DNA from: Halovulum marinum
GTDB taxonomy: Bacteria > Pseudomonadota > Alphaproteobacteria > Rhodobacterales > Rhodobacteraceae
DNA length: 64,000 nt
NCBI RefSeq assembly: GCF_009697225.1
Contig: NZ_WIND01000015.1
Span: forward strand, 1 to 64,000
Direction of reading: 5' to 3'
Part shown: positions 34,255-44,337 of the stretch, piece after piece
Numbering within the stretch: position 1 is the stretch's first letter
How the letters are laid out: every line of letters begins with the position of its first letter
Translations under genes and position numbers: made by a program
Notes under the pieces: generated by a model
What the model saw: only the letters and a program-made list of their open reading frames with translations
Database searches by the model: none
What the model was told of the DNA's origin: nothing

Positions 34255-34392
34255 TCAGAACTTGCTGAAGGTCGGCTCGGGCTCGATGGCCGGCGGGGGC
34301 GCGGGGATCGGCTCGGGCTCTTGCTGCTGAGCGCAGGCCGAGACGATGCCAGCCAGAATGAGAAGTCCAAGAATCTTGGTCGTACGCGACAT
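34255..34392 (-). CDS. 45-residue lipoprotein with proline/glutamate-rich mature part
   Basis: A very short gene that is easily missed. It encodes MSRTTKILGLLILAGIV followed by the lipobox VSAC (cysteine at residue 20). The mature tail has only 26 residues: AQQQEPEPIP, APPPAIEPEP and TFSKF. AAAGGA stands about eight bases upstream of the ATG at 34392. The combination of signal, lipobox and ribosome-binding site makes this convincing despite its size. It lies 160 bases downstream of pccB on the same strand. The function is unknown; the PE-rich tail suggests a flexible envelope lipoprotein. Confidence 0.72.
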   Translation of the reverse strand: MSRTTKILGLLILAGIVSACAQQQEPEPIPAPPPAIEPEPTFSKF

Positions 34393-34552
34393 GGAGATGT
34401 CCTTTCCCCGTAGGTCAGTCGATGTTTCAGCGGCCGGCGGATGCCCCCGCTGTACCGAAGCCTACGCGTCGGGCCGGAAAATGCAACGGGGACAATCGGC
34501 TGGCCCGGAATCAATCGGCAATTCTGCACTGATGTCATCTTGGATCGGGGCA

Positions 34553-36085
<1,533 letters not shown>

Positions 36086-36155
36086 GGCGGCCTCCCCGGA
36101 AGTCTGCGCCGACCCTAGTGCCGGAGCGGCGCGAAAAGAAGGGCCATTCGGTGTA

Positions 36156-36203
36156 TTTGCAGAGTCGTCAAACACCCCGTGCGGCATATTGCAAACTTGC
36201 GAA
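36156..36203. promoter_or_regulatory. PccR-type half-sites upstream of pccB
   Basis: The gap between pccB and the RTX protease gene has TTTGCAG at 36156-36162, and TTGCAAA-C-TTGCGAA (two direct 7-base half-sites one base apart) at 36189-36203. This is an AT-richer patch 70-120 bases before the pccB start. ScfR-family regulators such as PccR and RamB are known to bind TTTGCAAA-like sequences. Given pccR 1.4 kb away with clean TTTGCAAA sites in front of it, I infer control of pccB, and perhaps of the divergent gene, from here. Confidence 0.5.
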
Positions 36204-36284
36204 GCCGCGCGCCGGCAGTCACAAAACCACCGCATTCGGCTGGCAGTCAGCCCCGCATTGTCCGCAAGAAAGAGGGATCCGCAG

Positions 36285-37544
36285 ATGTTGAGCCAGTCCG
36301 AGATCATCGACGGGATGCAGTTCCCGGGCATCGGCGCCCTCAACCCGATCAACGAAGCCGGCGCGCCGCGCTTCGTCGTCACCTACCAGTTCGCCAATGG
36401 CAGCGCACCGCAGGACCAATGGCGCGGCTACACCGGCTGGACCGCGATGAGCGGCGCCGAGCGGCAGGCGGTCCGCGACGCGATGGACCACATCGAGACC
36501 TTCCTCAACGTCGACTTCGTCGAGGTCAGCGGCTGGGCCGATCCGGTGATGAACCTGGGCAAGGTCGACCTGCCTTCCAGCGTCGCCGGCGAGGGCGGCA
36601 GCGGCTACGGCTGGAACGCCAATCTCGACGTCACCGCCTACGACAATTTCGCGGTATTCGACAACGGCCTGAACATCGCCGGGCAGACCAACCTGATCCT
36701 GCACGAACTGGGCCATGCCATGGGCCTGAAGCACAGCTTCACGTCGCCGTCGATCCCGAACGCCTACGAGAACGGCAAGTTCACGGTGATGTCCTACAGC
36801 GCGAACCCGGACAACGGGCTGGACAGCGCCGCCATGCAGCTGTTCGACATCCTCGCGCTGCAGGACATCTGGGGCGCGGCCGCCAACAATGCCGGCAATT
36901 CCGCCTACACCGGCCCGCGCAACGGCACGGTCGATGCGGTCTGGGACAGCGGCGGCATCGATACCTTCAACGCCTCGGCGGCCCGGCACGACGTGGCGCT
37001 GGACCTGCGCGAGGGCGCGTACTCGCGCTTCGGCACCGCGCACGAGGACGTCTCGATCGCCTTCGGCACGGTGATCGAGAACGCGGCCGGCGGATCCGGC
37101 GCCGACCAGATCCTGGGCAACAGCACCGGCAACCGGCTTTCCGGCGGCCAGGGCCACGACACCCTCAAGGGCTTCGGCGGCGGCGACGAGATCCTCGGCA
37201 ACAAGGGCCGCGACCTGATCCGGGGCGGCAACGGCAACGACACGCTCAAGGGCGGCAACGCGAACGACAAGCTGTTCGGGCAGAACGGCAACGACAACCT
37301 GTTCGGCGGCGGTGGCGCCGACAGGTTCGTGTTCACCGGCGGCGACGACAGGGACCGGGTGAAGGATTTCGAGGACGACATCGACCTGCTGCTGCTGAAG
37401 GGGCTGGGGCTGGCCGACGCCGCAGACGCCCTGAGCCACGCCAGCGAGCGGAACGGAAACGTCGTCTTCGACTTCGGCAACGGCGACGTGCTCAAGGTGC
37501 TCGACATCACCGCCGCCGCGCTGTTCGACGACATCATCGTCTGA
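36285..37544 (+). CDS. Serralysin-like RTX metalloprotease
   Basis: A 419-residue secreted zinc peptidase of the M10B (serralysin) type. The catalytic domain (about 1-215) has the full zinc motif [15 protein letters not shown] and the Met-turn [12 protein letters not shown]. The RTX region (about 275-345) has nonapeptide repeats such as GGNGNDTLK and GQNGNDNLF that bind calcium, followed by an M10_C-type segment. The C terminus FDDIIV resembles a type I secretion signal. There is no N-terminal signal peptide, as expected. It is slightly short for the family. The ATG at 36285 has GAGGGA seven bases upstream. No type I exporter is in the window. It lies between pccB and pccR. Confidence 0.87.
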   Translation: MLSQSEIIDGMQFPGIGALNPINEAGAPRFVVTYQFANGSAPQDQWRGYTGWTAMSGAERQAVRDAMDHIETFLNVDFVEVSGWADPVMNLGKVDLPSSVAGEGGSGYGWNANLDVTAYDNFAVFDNGLNIAGQTNLILHELGHAMGLKHSFTSPSIPNAYENGKFTVMSYSANPDNGLDSAAMQLFDILALQDIWGAAANNAGNSAYTGPRNGTVDAVWDSGGIDTFNASAARHDVALDLREGAYSRFGTAHEDVSIAFGTVIENAAGGSGADQILGNSTGNRLSGGQGHDTLKGFGGGDEILGNKGRDLIRGGNGNDTLKGGNANDKLFGQNGNDNLFGGGGADRFVFTGGDDRDRVKDFEDDIDLLLLKGLGLADAADALSHASERNGNVVFDFGNGDVLKVLDITAAALFDDIIV

Positions 37545-37554
37545 TCCCGCTTGA

Positions 37555-37597
37555 GTTTGCAAACATCGCGGCGATAATCTGCGCGATGTTTGCAAAC
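37555..37597. promoter_or_regulatory. Perfect 15-bp inverted repeat: probable PccR autoregulatory operator
   Basis: GTTTGCAAACATCGC (37555-37569) is repeated as its exact reverse complement at 37583-37597, with a 13-base spacer. Each arm also contains the small palindrome GTTTGCAAAC, so the two core sites are 33 bases apart, about three helical turns. It ends 35 bases before the pccR start codon. The position and the TTTGCAAA core fit an operator for the ScfR-family regulator encoded immediately downstream; binding itself is inferred. Confidence 0.65.
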
Positions 37598-37632
37598 CGC
37601 CGTTCGGTCCCGGCCCGCGCCGCAGGCCGCCG

Positions 37633-39024
37633 ATGACCACGCAGAAGCTTTACGCCGGCGTCAAGCTGCGCGAGATCCGCACCGGGCGCGGCCTGACGCA
37701 GAAGGATTTCGCCGGCCGGCTGGGCGTCAGCCTGTCCTACCTGAACCAGATGGAGAACAACCACCGCCCGGTCTCGACCGGGGTGTTGCTGGCGCTGGCG
37801 CGCGAGTTCGGCTTCGACGTGACCGAGCTGTCGGTGGGCGAGGCCGAACGCATGACCGCCGACATGCGCGAGGCGCTGGCCGACCCGGTGTTCGCCGAGG
37901 CGCCGCCGCTGGCCGAACTGCGGCTGGTCGCCTCGAACGCGCCCGGACTGGCGCGCGCCTTCCTGGCGCTGCACCGCGCGCACCGCCAGCAGAGCGAGCA
38001 GCTGGTGTCGCTGAACGAGGCGCTGGGCACCGAGGGCAGCGCCCTCGCCCCGCTGCCCTGGGAGGAGGTGCGCGACTTCTTCCACTACTGCGACAACTAC
38101 ATCGACGCGGTCGACCGCGCCGCCGAGCGCTTCGCCGGCAGCCTGGCCGGGGGCGACCGGCTGGCGGCGATGGCCGACCGGCTGCAGGCCGACCACGGCA
38201 TCGCGCTGCAGATCCGTCTCGACGCGCCGCTGCGCCACTACGATCCCGCCAGCCGCCGCCTGACGCTGGCCGCCGAGGCCGGACCGGCGACGCAATGGTT
38301 CCAGGCCGCGCACCAACTGGCGCTGGTGGCGCACGACGACCTGCTGGAGGCGACGCTGGACCTGGCGCGGTTCCGCACCGACACCGCGCGCGAGATCTGC
38401 AAGATCGGGCTGGCGAACTATTTCGCCGGCGCGGCGCTGCTGCCCTACGGCCGGTTCCTCGCCGCGGCGCAGGAGGCGCGGCACGACCTCGACCGGCTGG
38501 CGCTGGTCTTCGGCGCCTCGATCGAGCAGGTGGCGCACAGGCTGTCGACGCTGCAGCGCCCCGGCGCCAAGGGGGTGCCGTTCTTCTTCGTCCGCGTCGA
38601 CCAGGCCGGCACGATCACCAAGCGGCACTCGGCGACCCGGCTGCAGTTCGCCCGCTTCGGCAGCGCCTGCCCGCTGTGGAACGTGCACCGCGCCTTCGAG
38701 GCGCCCGGCCGCTGGCTGCGGCAGCTGGCCGAGACGCCGGACGGGGTGCGCTACCTGTGTCTGGCGCGGGACGTGTCGAAACCGGGCCGCGACTTCCACG
38801 CGCCGGTGCGGCGCTACGCCATCGCCCTGGGCTGCGAGGTGGCCCATGCCGGCGCGCTGACCTATGCCGACGATCTGGACCTGAACCGCGGTTTCGAGCC
38901 GATCGGCGTGTCCTGCCGGATCTGCGAGCGCACCGACTGCCACCAGCGGGCGCTGCCGCCGATGGACCGGCCGATCCGCATCGACCCCGACGACCGCGGC
39001 GCGCTGCCCTACCGGCTGGACTGA
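37633..39024 (+). CDS. pccR: ScfR-family regulator of propionyl-CoA carboxylase
   Basis: A 463-residue transcription factor of the short-chain fatty acyl-CoA regulator group (relatives PccR, RamB). An N-terminal XRE helix-turn-helix (about residues 8-62: KLREIRTGRGLTQKDFAGRL, then LSYLNQMENNHRP) is followed by a long effector region. That region includes an IrrE/M78-like stretch (FQAAHQLALVAHDDLLEA) and ends in a cysteine-bearing segment, VSCRICERTDCHQRALPP, typical of this group. In Rhodobacter sphaeroides the orthologue controls pcc expression. Its location next to pccB and the TTTGCAAA operators support the assignment. It probably senses a CoA thioester. Confidence 0.88.
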   Translation: MTTQKLYAGVKLREIRTGRGLTQKDFAGRLGVSLSYLNQMENNHRPVSTGVLLALAREFGFDVTELSVGEAERMTADMREALADPVFAEAPPLAELRLVASNAPGLARAFLALHRAHRQQSEQLVSLNEALGTEGSALAPLPWEEVRDFFHYCDNYIDAVDRAAERFAGSLAGGDRLAAMADRLQADHGIALQIRLDAPLRHYDPASRRLTLAAEAGPATQWFQAAHQLALVAHDDLLEATLDLARFRTDTAREICKIGLANYFAGAALLPYGRFLAAAQEARHDLDRLALVFGASIEQVAHRLSTLQRPGAKGVPFFFVRVDQAGTITKRHSATRLQFARFGSACPLWNVHRAFEAPGRWLRQLAETPDGVRYLCLARDVSKPGRDFHAPVRRYAIALGCEVAHAGALTYADDLDLNRGFEPIGVSCRICERTDCHQRALPPMDRPIRIDPDDRGALPYRLD

Positions 39025-39067
39025 TTGCCCGGCCGCCGCGCGCGCAGCGGCGATTGCGGCGCGGCGC

Positions 39068-40207
39068 TCAGTCGTCGCGGTGCGCGGTGAAATCCGCGAT
39101 CAGCTGGTCGACCACCGCCACCATCGCCTCGTGCGGCGAGGCGCCGGCCTCCTCGGCCGCGGCGCGGGCGGCGCGCTGGCGCTCGGACGAGGTACCGTCG
39201 CGCAGGATCGCGCGCAGCTGGCACAGCTCGCGCCTGCAGCCCAGCACCTCGGCGTCGTCGCCGAACAGGTCGATCATCTCCTCGACCAGGTCGGCGCAGG
39301 GCACCAGCTGCCGGCGGCCGTGGTCGACCAGCTTGCCGGCCGCGCCGTAGCGCTGCGCGCGCCAGCGGTTCTCCATGATCATCGTGCGCGGGTACAGCCG
39401 CCAGCGCTGGTTGCGCGACTTCAGCCGGTACAGATAGGCGAACATCGACTGGTAGAGCGCGGCCAGCGCCGCCACGTCGCGCAGCCGCGCGCAGACGTCG
39501 GTGATCCGCTGCTCTACGGTGGGGAACTTGTCCGACGGGCGGATGTCCCACCAGATCTTGGTGCCGTCTTCGATGCAGCCGGCCTCGACCAGCTGGTCGA
39601 CCAGCCGCCGGTACTGGTTGAACGAGCCCAGCTCGTCCGGCAGCCCGGTGCGCGGCAGCGCGTCGAACACCGTCAGCCGGTAGGACGACAGGCCGGTGTC
39701 CTCGCCCTCCCAGTACGGCGAGGAGCAGGTCAGCGCCAGCATGTGCGGCAGGAAATACGCCGCCTGGTTCATCAGGTCGATGCGCAGGTCGCGGTCGTCG
39801 ATGCCGATGTGGATGTGCATGCCGCAGATCATCATCCGGCGGATCGGCTGGCCCAGGTCGTCGCGCAGCGCGTCGTAGCGGTCCTTGCGGGTGTGGGTCT
39901 GCTCGCGCCAGCGGCTGAACGGGTGGGTCGAGGCGGCGATCGCGGCATAGCCGTGCGCGGCGGCGGCGTCGGCGATGCTGTTGCGCAGCTCGCCCAGCTC
40001 GGCCACCGCATCGGCGACCGAGCGGTGCGGCCGAGTGCCGACCTCGACCTGACACTGCAGGTATTCCGCCGTCACCCGCTCGCCCACCGCCTTGCGGCAC
40101 GCCTCCAGGAACGCCTCGGCCGGCTCGCGCACCAGCTCGCGGGTCTGGCGGTCGACGACCAGGTATTCTTCCTCGATGCCGAGGGTCAGGATCGGGCGGT
40201 CCGACAT
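39068..40207 (-). CDS. YbdK-type carboxylate-amine ligase (GCS2 family)
   Basis: A 379-residue ATP-dependent carboxylate-amine ligase of the glutamate-cysteine ligase type 2 family. The N terminus is ILTLGIEEEYLVVDRQTREL with the metal-binding glutamates. CQVEVGTRPHRSVADA, MICGMHIHIGIDDRD and TKIWWDIRPSDKF are further family blocks. E. coli YbdK has weak glutamate-cysteine ligase activity; the physiological substrates of most members are unknown. The ATG at 40207 gives the expected N terminus. It is convergent with pccR, and the DNA upstream holds two decayed genes. Confidence 0.88.
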   Translation of the reverse strand: MSDRPILTLGIEEEYLVVDRQTRELVREPAEAFLEACRKAVGERVTAEYLQCQVEVGTRPHRSVADAVAELGELRNSIADAAAAHGYAAIAASTHPFSRWREQTHTRKDRYDALRDDLGQPIRRMMICGMHIHIGIDDRDLRIDLMNQAAYFLPHMLALTCSSPYWEGEDTGLSSYRLTVFDALPRTGLPDELGSFNQYRRLVDQLVEAGCIEDGTKIWWDIRPSDKFPTVEQRITDVCARLRDVAALAALYQSMFAYLYRLKSRNQRWRLYPRTMIMENRWRAQRYGAAGKLVDHGRRQLVPCADLVEEMIDLFGDDAEVLGCRRELCQLRAILRDGTSSERQRAARAAAEEAGASPHEAMVAVVDQLIADFTAHRDD

Positions 40208-40256
40208 GCAGGTCTCCGGACACGGATATCCGGAATACCTAGCGCCCGCAGCGGGT

Positions 40257-40674
40257 TCAGGGAAGCGCGAAAGTCAGCGGGGCCCAGGTGCTCAGCCACT
40301 CCGCGTCGTATTTCGCCTTCGCCGGGCGCAGCTCGACCGCGTTCAGCAGCGTCACCCCCCGGGCGCAGGACGACCGGCGTCACCCCGGCGGCGTCGGTCC
40401 GCAGCAACTCCCGGCGCGGCGTGGCGGTTTCCGGGTCGATCCGGAACACCGCCACCGGATGCTCCGCCAGAGGATTGCCGAACCGGTTCAGCGTCACCCC
40501 GATCGGATCGCCCGGCGCCTGGGCGAAGCCCGAGCACGGCAGGTCGCGCTCCAGGTGCAACCCGGCCCGCGGCCCCGGCCCCTCGAAGGCGACACAGGTC
40601 ACGAAATCGTAGAAGCTGTCTTAGTCGATGTAATCGGCGGCCGCCTCGCAAAGCCGCGCCGACAGACCCGCGGG
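40257..40674 (-). pseudogene. Decayed DUF4198-like periplasmic protein gene
   Basis: The minus strand reads LCEAAADYID, an in-frame TAA (40621-40623), then DSFYDFVTCVAFEGPGPR and IGVTLNRFGNPLAEHPVAVF up to VVLRPGG. A run of six Cs at 40355-40360 breaks the frame there; removing one base restores VTLLNAVELRPAKAKYDAEW and LSTWAPLTFALP with a proper stop at 40257. The restored tail resembles the end of DUF4198 (nickel/cobalt-uptake-associated) proteins, in which a LLNAV...W.S.WA.LTF pattern is usual. One nonsense codon, one frameshift and the missing N-terminal half make this a pseudogene, barring sequencing error. Confidence 0.5.
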
Positions 40675-40868
40675 AACCGCGGCACGAGCCTGACCGCCGC
40701 CGTGCTCGCCGGCGCGATGGCCCTCGCGGCACCGCTTGCGGTGTCGGCCAGGGGCCACGACAACGGCAAGGACGGCGCGGGCAACTTTCGCAAGCGCGGC
40801 AACGCCTGGCCGACACCCGCCGCAACGGCAACCCGTTCCCGGCCGAAATGGTCGACGACGCCGAATGA
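40669..40868 (+). pseudogene. Remnant of a small secreted protein gene (frameshifted)
   Basis: On the plus strand an export-signal-like stretch, TSLTAAVLAGAMALAAPLAV, is followed by HDNGKDGAGNFRKRGNAW. The frame then becomes unlike protein, while the adjacent frame continues as ADTRRNGNPFPAEMVDDAE with a stop at 40866. A single-base shift near 40810 would join them. No start with a good ribosome-binding site is evident. The family is unknown. Confidence 0.35.
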
Positions 40869-40934
40869 TCCCTCCCGGCCGCGCCTCGGTGCGGCCGGTT
40901 CCCCTGCCCGCGCCGCGGGGCCGTTCGGCCGGTG

Positions 40935-41675
40935 CTACAACTGCTCCATCACCTCGTCGGGGATGTCGAAATTCGCGGTGACGTTCTGCACGTCGTCGTC
41001 GTCTTCCAGCGACTCGATCAGGCGCATCACCTTCTGCGCCCCGTCCAGGTCCAGCGCGGTAGTGTTCTGCGGCTTCCAGATCAGCTTGGTGGTCTCGCTT
41101 TCGCCCAGCGTCGCCTCGAGCGCGGTCGAAACCTCGTTCAGGTCGGTCGCGTCGCAGTAGATCTCGTGCCCGTCGTCCGAGCTTTCCACGTCCTCGGCGC
41201 CGGCCTCGATGGCCGCTTCCAGCACCGCCACGGCGTCGCCGACGGCGGCCGGGTAGACCACCAGGCCCTTGCGCTCGAACATGAAGCTGACGGCGCCGGT
41301 CTCGGCCAGATTGCCGCCGGACCTGGAGAATATCGAGCGCACGTTCGAGGCGGTGCGGTTGCGGTTGTCGGTCATCGCCTCGACGATCACCGCCACGCCT
41401 TCGGGGCCGTAGCCCTCGTAGCGGATCTCCTCGTAGTTCTCGGCGTCGCCGCCCTGCGACTTCTTGATCGCCCGGTCGATGACGTCCTTGGGAACCGAGT
41501 TCGACTTGGCCTCCTTGACCGCAAGCCGCAGCCGCGGGTTCTTGTCCGGGTCCGGGTCACCCATCTTCGCCGCCACGGTGATCTCCTTGCTGAGCTTGGA
41601 GAACAGCTTGGAGCGCGCGGCATCCTGCCGGCCCTTGCGGTGCTGGATGTTCGCCCATTTGGAATGCCCGGCCAT
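40935..41675 (-). CDS. YebC/PmpR-family DNA-binding transcriptional regulator
   Basis: A 246-residue protein of the highly conserved YebC/PmpR family (TACO1 homologue). The N terminus [19 protein letters not shown] is diagnostic, with [19 protein letters not shown] next and a C-terminal [15 protein letters not shown]. Older work describes members as transcription regulators; recent work on homologues points to translation of difficult sequences on the ribosome. The ATG at 41675 gives the family N terminus, with GAGG seven bases upstream; the longer frame to 41738 is not used. It appears monocistronic. Confidence 0.95.
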   Translation of the reverse strand: MAGHSKWANIQHRKGRQDAARSKLFSKLSKEITVAAKMGDPDPDKNPRLRLAVKEAKSNSVPKDVIDRAIKKSQGGDAENYEEIRYEGYGPEGVAVIVEAMTDNRNRTASNVRSIFSRSGGNLAETGAVSFMFERKGLVVYPAAVGDAVAVLEAAIEAGAEDVESSDDGHEIYCDATDLNEVSTALEATLGESETTKLIWKPQNTTALDLDGAQKVMRLIESLEDDDDVQNVTANFDIPDEVMEQL

Positions 41676-41878
41676 CGACGCCTCTTCACTTGCCTGCGGG
41701 ATCGGAAACGCAAGGTGTATAGGCCGGAGCGCGCCCATTGATCAAGCGCCGGCGCGCATCCGCGCCCGCAGGTTCCGCATGGGCGCGCGCAGCCGCGCGG
41801 CGCGGGGGGCTGGCCCTTCCCCGGCGCGCGGGCTAACATCCGCCCGCGCCGGTTCCGCGCGCCACGACGAAAGCCTCC

Positions 41879-42805
41879 ATGAACCCGCTACACGGCATCG
41901 CGCTGAAGATCATGTCGGTCGCCCTGTTCACGGCCATGGCCGCCTGCGTGAAGGCGGCGGCGGGCGCGGGCGTGCCGGCGGGCGAGGCTGTGTTCTTCCG
42001 CTCGGCGCTGGCGATCCCGGTGATCCTGACCTGGCTGGCGATGCAGCACGACTTCCCGCACGGGTTGACGACGCGGAACCCGATGGGCCACGTCTGGCGC
42101 GGCCTTGTCGGCGCCGGGGCAATGGCCAGCGGCTTCACCGCGCTGGGGCTGCTGCCGCTGCCCGAGGTGACGGCGATCGGCTATGCGGCGCCGCTGCTGA
42201 TCGTGGTCTTCGCGGCGATGTTCCTGAACGAGACCGTGCGCCTGTTCCGCCTGACCGCGGTGGTGATCGGCCTGGTCGGGGTGACGGTGGTGCTGTCGCC
42301 GCGGCTGTCGGTCACCTCGCTCGAGAACGCCACCCAGTACGAGACTCTGGGCGCGACGGTGGCGCTGATGGGCGCGGTGCTGGCGGCGCTGGCGCAGGTG
42401 TTCGTGCGCAAGCTGGTGCACCAGGAGACCACCGCCTCGATCGTGTTCTGGTTCTCGGTCACCACCACCGTCTTGTCGCTGTTCACGATCCCGTTCGGCT
42501 GGATCATGCCCGACCCGCTGACGCTGGGGCTGCTGGTCTCGGCTGGGCTGCTGGGCGGGGTCGGGCAGATCCTGCTGACCTCGGCCTACCGGTTCGCGCC
42601 GACCTCGGTGGTGGCGCCGTTCGAGTACACCTCGATGATCCTGGCGATCGTCGTCGGCTACGCCTTCTTCGACGAGACCCCCACCGGCCGCACGCTGCTG
42701 GGCGCGGCACTGGTCGTCAGCGCCGGCCTGTTCATCATCTGGCGCGAGCGCAAGCTGGGGCTGGAGCGCGGCCGCGCCCGCAAGGCGATGACGCCGCAGG
42801 GCTGA
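41879..42805 (+). CDS. EamA/DMT-superfamily transporter
   Basis: A 308-residue inner-membrane protein with ten hydrophobic segments arranged as two EamA repeats (about 1-140 and 155-290). Family features include GEAVFFRSALAIPVILTWL in the first repeat and GILLTSAYRFAP-like QILLTSAYRFAPTSVVAPFE in the second, where transport residues usually lie. The C terminus is a basic cytoplasmic tail (RERKLGLERGRARK). The substrate is unknown; relatives export amino acids, nucleosides or move riboflavin. It stands 43 bases upstream of the DUF952 gene on the same strand. Confidence 0.88.
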   Translation: MNPLHGIALKIMSVALFTAMAACVKAAAGAGVPAGEAVFFRSALAIPVILTWLAMQHDFPHGLTTRNPMGHVWRGLVGAGAMASGFTALGLLPLPEVTAIGYAAPLLIVVFAAMFLNETVRLFRLTAVVIGLVGVTVVLSPRLSVTSLENATQYETLGATVALMGAVLAALAQVFVRKLVHQETTASIVFWFSVTTTVLSLFTIPFGWIMPDPLTLGLLVSAGLLGGVGQILLTSAYRFAPTSVVAPFEYTSMILAIVVGYAFFDETPTGRTLLGAALVVSAGLFIIWRERKLGLERGRARKAMTPQG

Positions 42806-42848
42806 GCGCACGCTTGACCGCCGCGCCGCGCCGGGCCATCACCGCGCC

Positions 42849-43181
42849 ATGCTGGTTTACAAGATCCTTCGCGCCGACGAATGGGCGGCGCTGCAACAGG
42901 CCGGAGAGACCGCCGGCGCGCCGGTGGACGTGGCCGACGGCTATGTCCACCTGTCGACCGCCGAGCAGGCCCCCGGCACCGCCGCGAAGCATTTCGCCGG
43001 CGCGGACGGGCTGATGCTGCTGACCCTTGAGGCGAGCCGCCTCGCGCCGCTGAGATGGGAGGTCTCGCGCGGCGGGCAGGAATTCCCGCACCTCTACGGC
43101 CCGCTGCGGCTGGCCGACGTGCAGCGCGCGGTGCCGCTGCCGCGCGGGCCGGAGGGCCACGACTTCACGGGGCTGCTGTGA
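42849..43181 (+). CDS. DUF952-family protein
   Basis: A 110-residue small soluble protein. [19 protein letters not shown] at the N terminus, [20 protein letters not shown] in the middle and [15 protein letters not shown] toward the end match the DUF952 family, which has a glutathione-S-transferase-associated or ADP-ribosyltransferase-like fold but no established role. The HLST block is the most conserved part. Its stop overlaps the GTG start of pyrD by three bases, so the pair is translationally coupled. Confidence 0.85.
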   Translation: MLVYKILRADEWAALQQAGETAGAPVDVADGYVHLSTAEQAPGTAAKHFAGADGLMLLTLEASRLAPLRWEVSRGGQEFPHLYGPLRLADVQRAVPLPRGPEGHDFTGLL

Positions 43182-44248
43182 GCGCGCTGGAACGGCTGGG
43201 CCTCGGCCTGATGCACCGCCTCGACCCCGAGCGGGCGCACGGGCTGGCGATCCGGGCGCTGCGGCTGGGCATCGCCCCCCTGCCCCGGATGCCGGACAGC
43301 CCGCGGCTGCGCACGCGCTTCGCCGGGCTGGAGCTGCCGAACCCGGTCGGCCTTGCCGCCGGCTTCGACAAGAACGCCGAGGTGGTGGCGCCGCTGCTGA
43401 AGGCCGGCTTCGGCTTCGTCGAGGTCGGCGCCGTCACCCCCCGGCCGCAGCCCGGCAACCCGCGGCCGCGCCTGTTCCGGCTGCCGCAGGACCGCGCGAT
43501 CATCAACCGCTTCGGCTTCAACTCCGAAGGCATGGAGGCGGTCGCCGCGCGGCTGGAGCGGCGCCCGGCCTCGGGCGTGGTCGGCATCAACCTGGGCGCC
43601 AACAAGGACAGCGACGACAAGGCCGCCGATTTCGCCGCCGTATTGACCCGCTGCGGGCTGTTCGCGGATTTCGCCACCGTCAACGTCTCGTCGCCCAACA
43701 CCGAGCGGCTGCGCGACCTGCAGGGCGCCGGTGCGCTGCGCGCGGTGCTGGAGCGGGTGCAGGCGGCGAACCAGGCGCTGTCGCGGCCGCTGCCGCTGAT
43801 GGTCAAGATCGCCCCCGACCTGGACGACGCCGGGCTGGACGCGGTCGCCGCGGCGGCGGCCGCGACCGGCCTTGACGCCATCGTCGCCACCAACACCACC
43901 ACCAGCCGGCCGGACCTGCACGGCCCGCACGCGGCCGAGTCCGGCGGACTTTCCGGCCGGCCGCTGATGCACCTCTCGACGCTGGTGCTGGCGAAGCTGG
44001 CCGAGCGCACCGACCTGCCGGTCATGGGCGTGGGCGGGATCGCCGACCCCAAGGACGCCTACAGCAAGATCCTCGCCGGTGCGGGGGCGGTGCAGCTGTA
44101 CAGCGCGCTGGTCTACGAGGGTCTCGGCCTGGTCGGGCGCATCGGGCGCGGCCTGGACCGGTACCTGACAGCCGACGGGTACGGGACCGTCGCCGAGGCG
44201 GTCGGCCAGCGGCGCGAAATAATCCGAAACAAACTGCAAATTATCTGA
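43178..44248 (+). CDS. pyrD: Dihydroorotate dehydrogenase (quinone), class 2
   Basis: Oxidises dihydroorotate to orotate with FMN and passes electrons to quinone at the inner membrane (de novo pyrimidine synthesis). The 356 residues are typical. The N-terminal amphipathic helix ([20 protein letters not shown]) is the quinone-site domain of class 2. FMN and substrate motifs include [24 protein letters not shown], the catalytic-serine block [16 protein letters not shown] and [18 protein letters not shown]. The GTG at 43178 overlaps the DUF952 stop. The last 30 codons are notably A/T-rich and run into the promoter region of the LysM gene. Confidence 0.95.
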   Translation: MSALERLGLGLMHRLDPERAHGLAIRALRLGIAPLPRMPDSPRLRTRFAGLELPNPVGLAAGFDKNAEVVAPLLKAGFGFVEVGAVTPRPQPGNPRPRLFRLPQDRAIINRFGFNSEGMEAVAARLERRPASGVVGINLGANKDSDDKAADFAAVLTRCGLFADFATVNVSSPNTERLRDLQGAGALRAVLERVQAANQALSRPLPLMVKIAPDLDDAGLDAVAAAAAATGLDAIVATNTTTSRPDLHGPHAAESGGLSGRPLMHLSTLVLAKLAERTDLPVMGVGGIADPKDAYSKILAGAGAVQLYSALVYEGLGLVGRIGRGLDRYLTADGYGTVAEAVGQRREIIRNKLQII

Positions 44249-44337
44249 AGTATTCGGAAACAATGCTTTGCCCGCGCGGAACACTCTCCATATGCGGCTT
44301 GTTGTCCTTTCGACGACAGGACCAGAGGGAGTGCCAG

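Noticed and set aside
37555-37597. Terminator for the RTX protease gene
   Set aside because: The arms are far apart with a 13-base spacer, no T-run follows, and the nested TTTGCAAA palindromes point to a protein-binding site.
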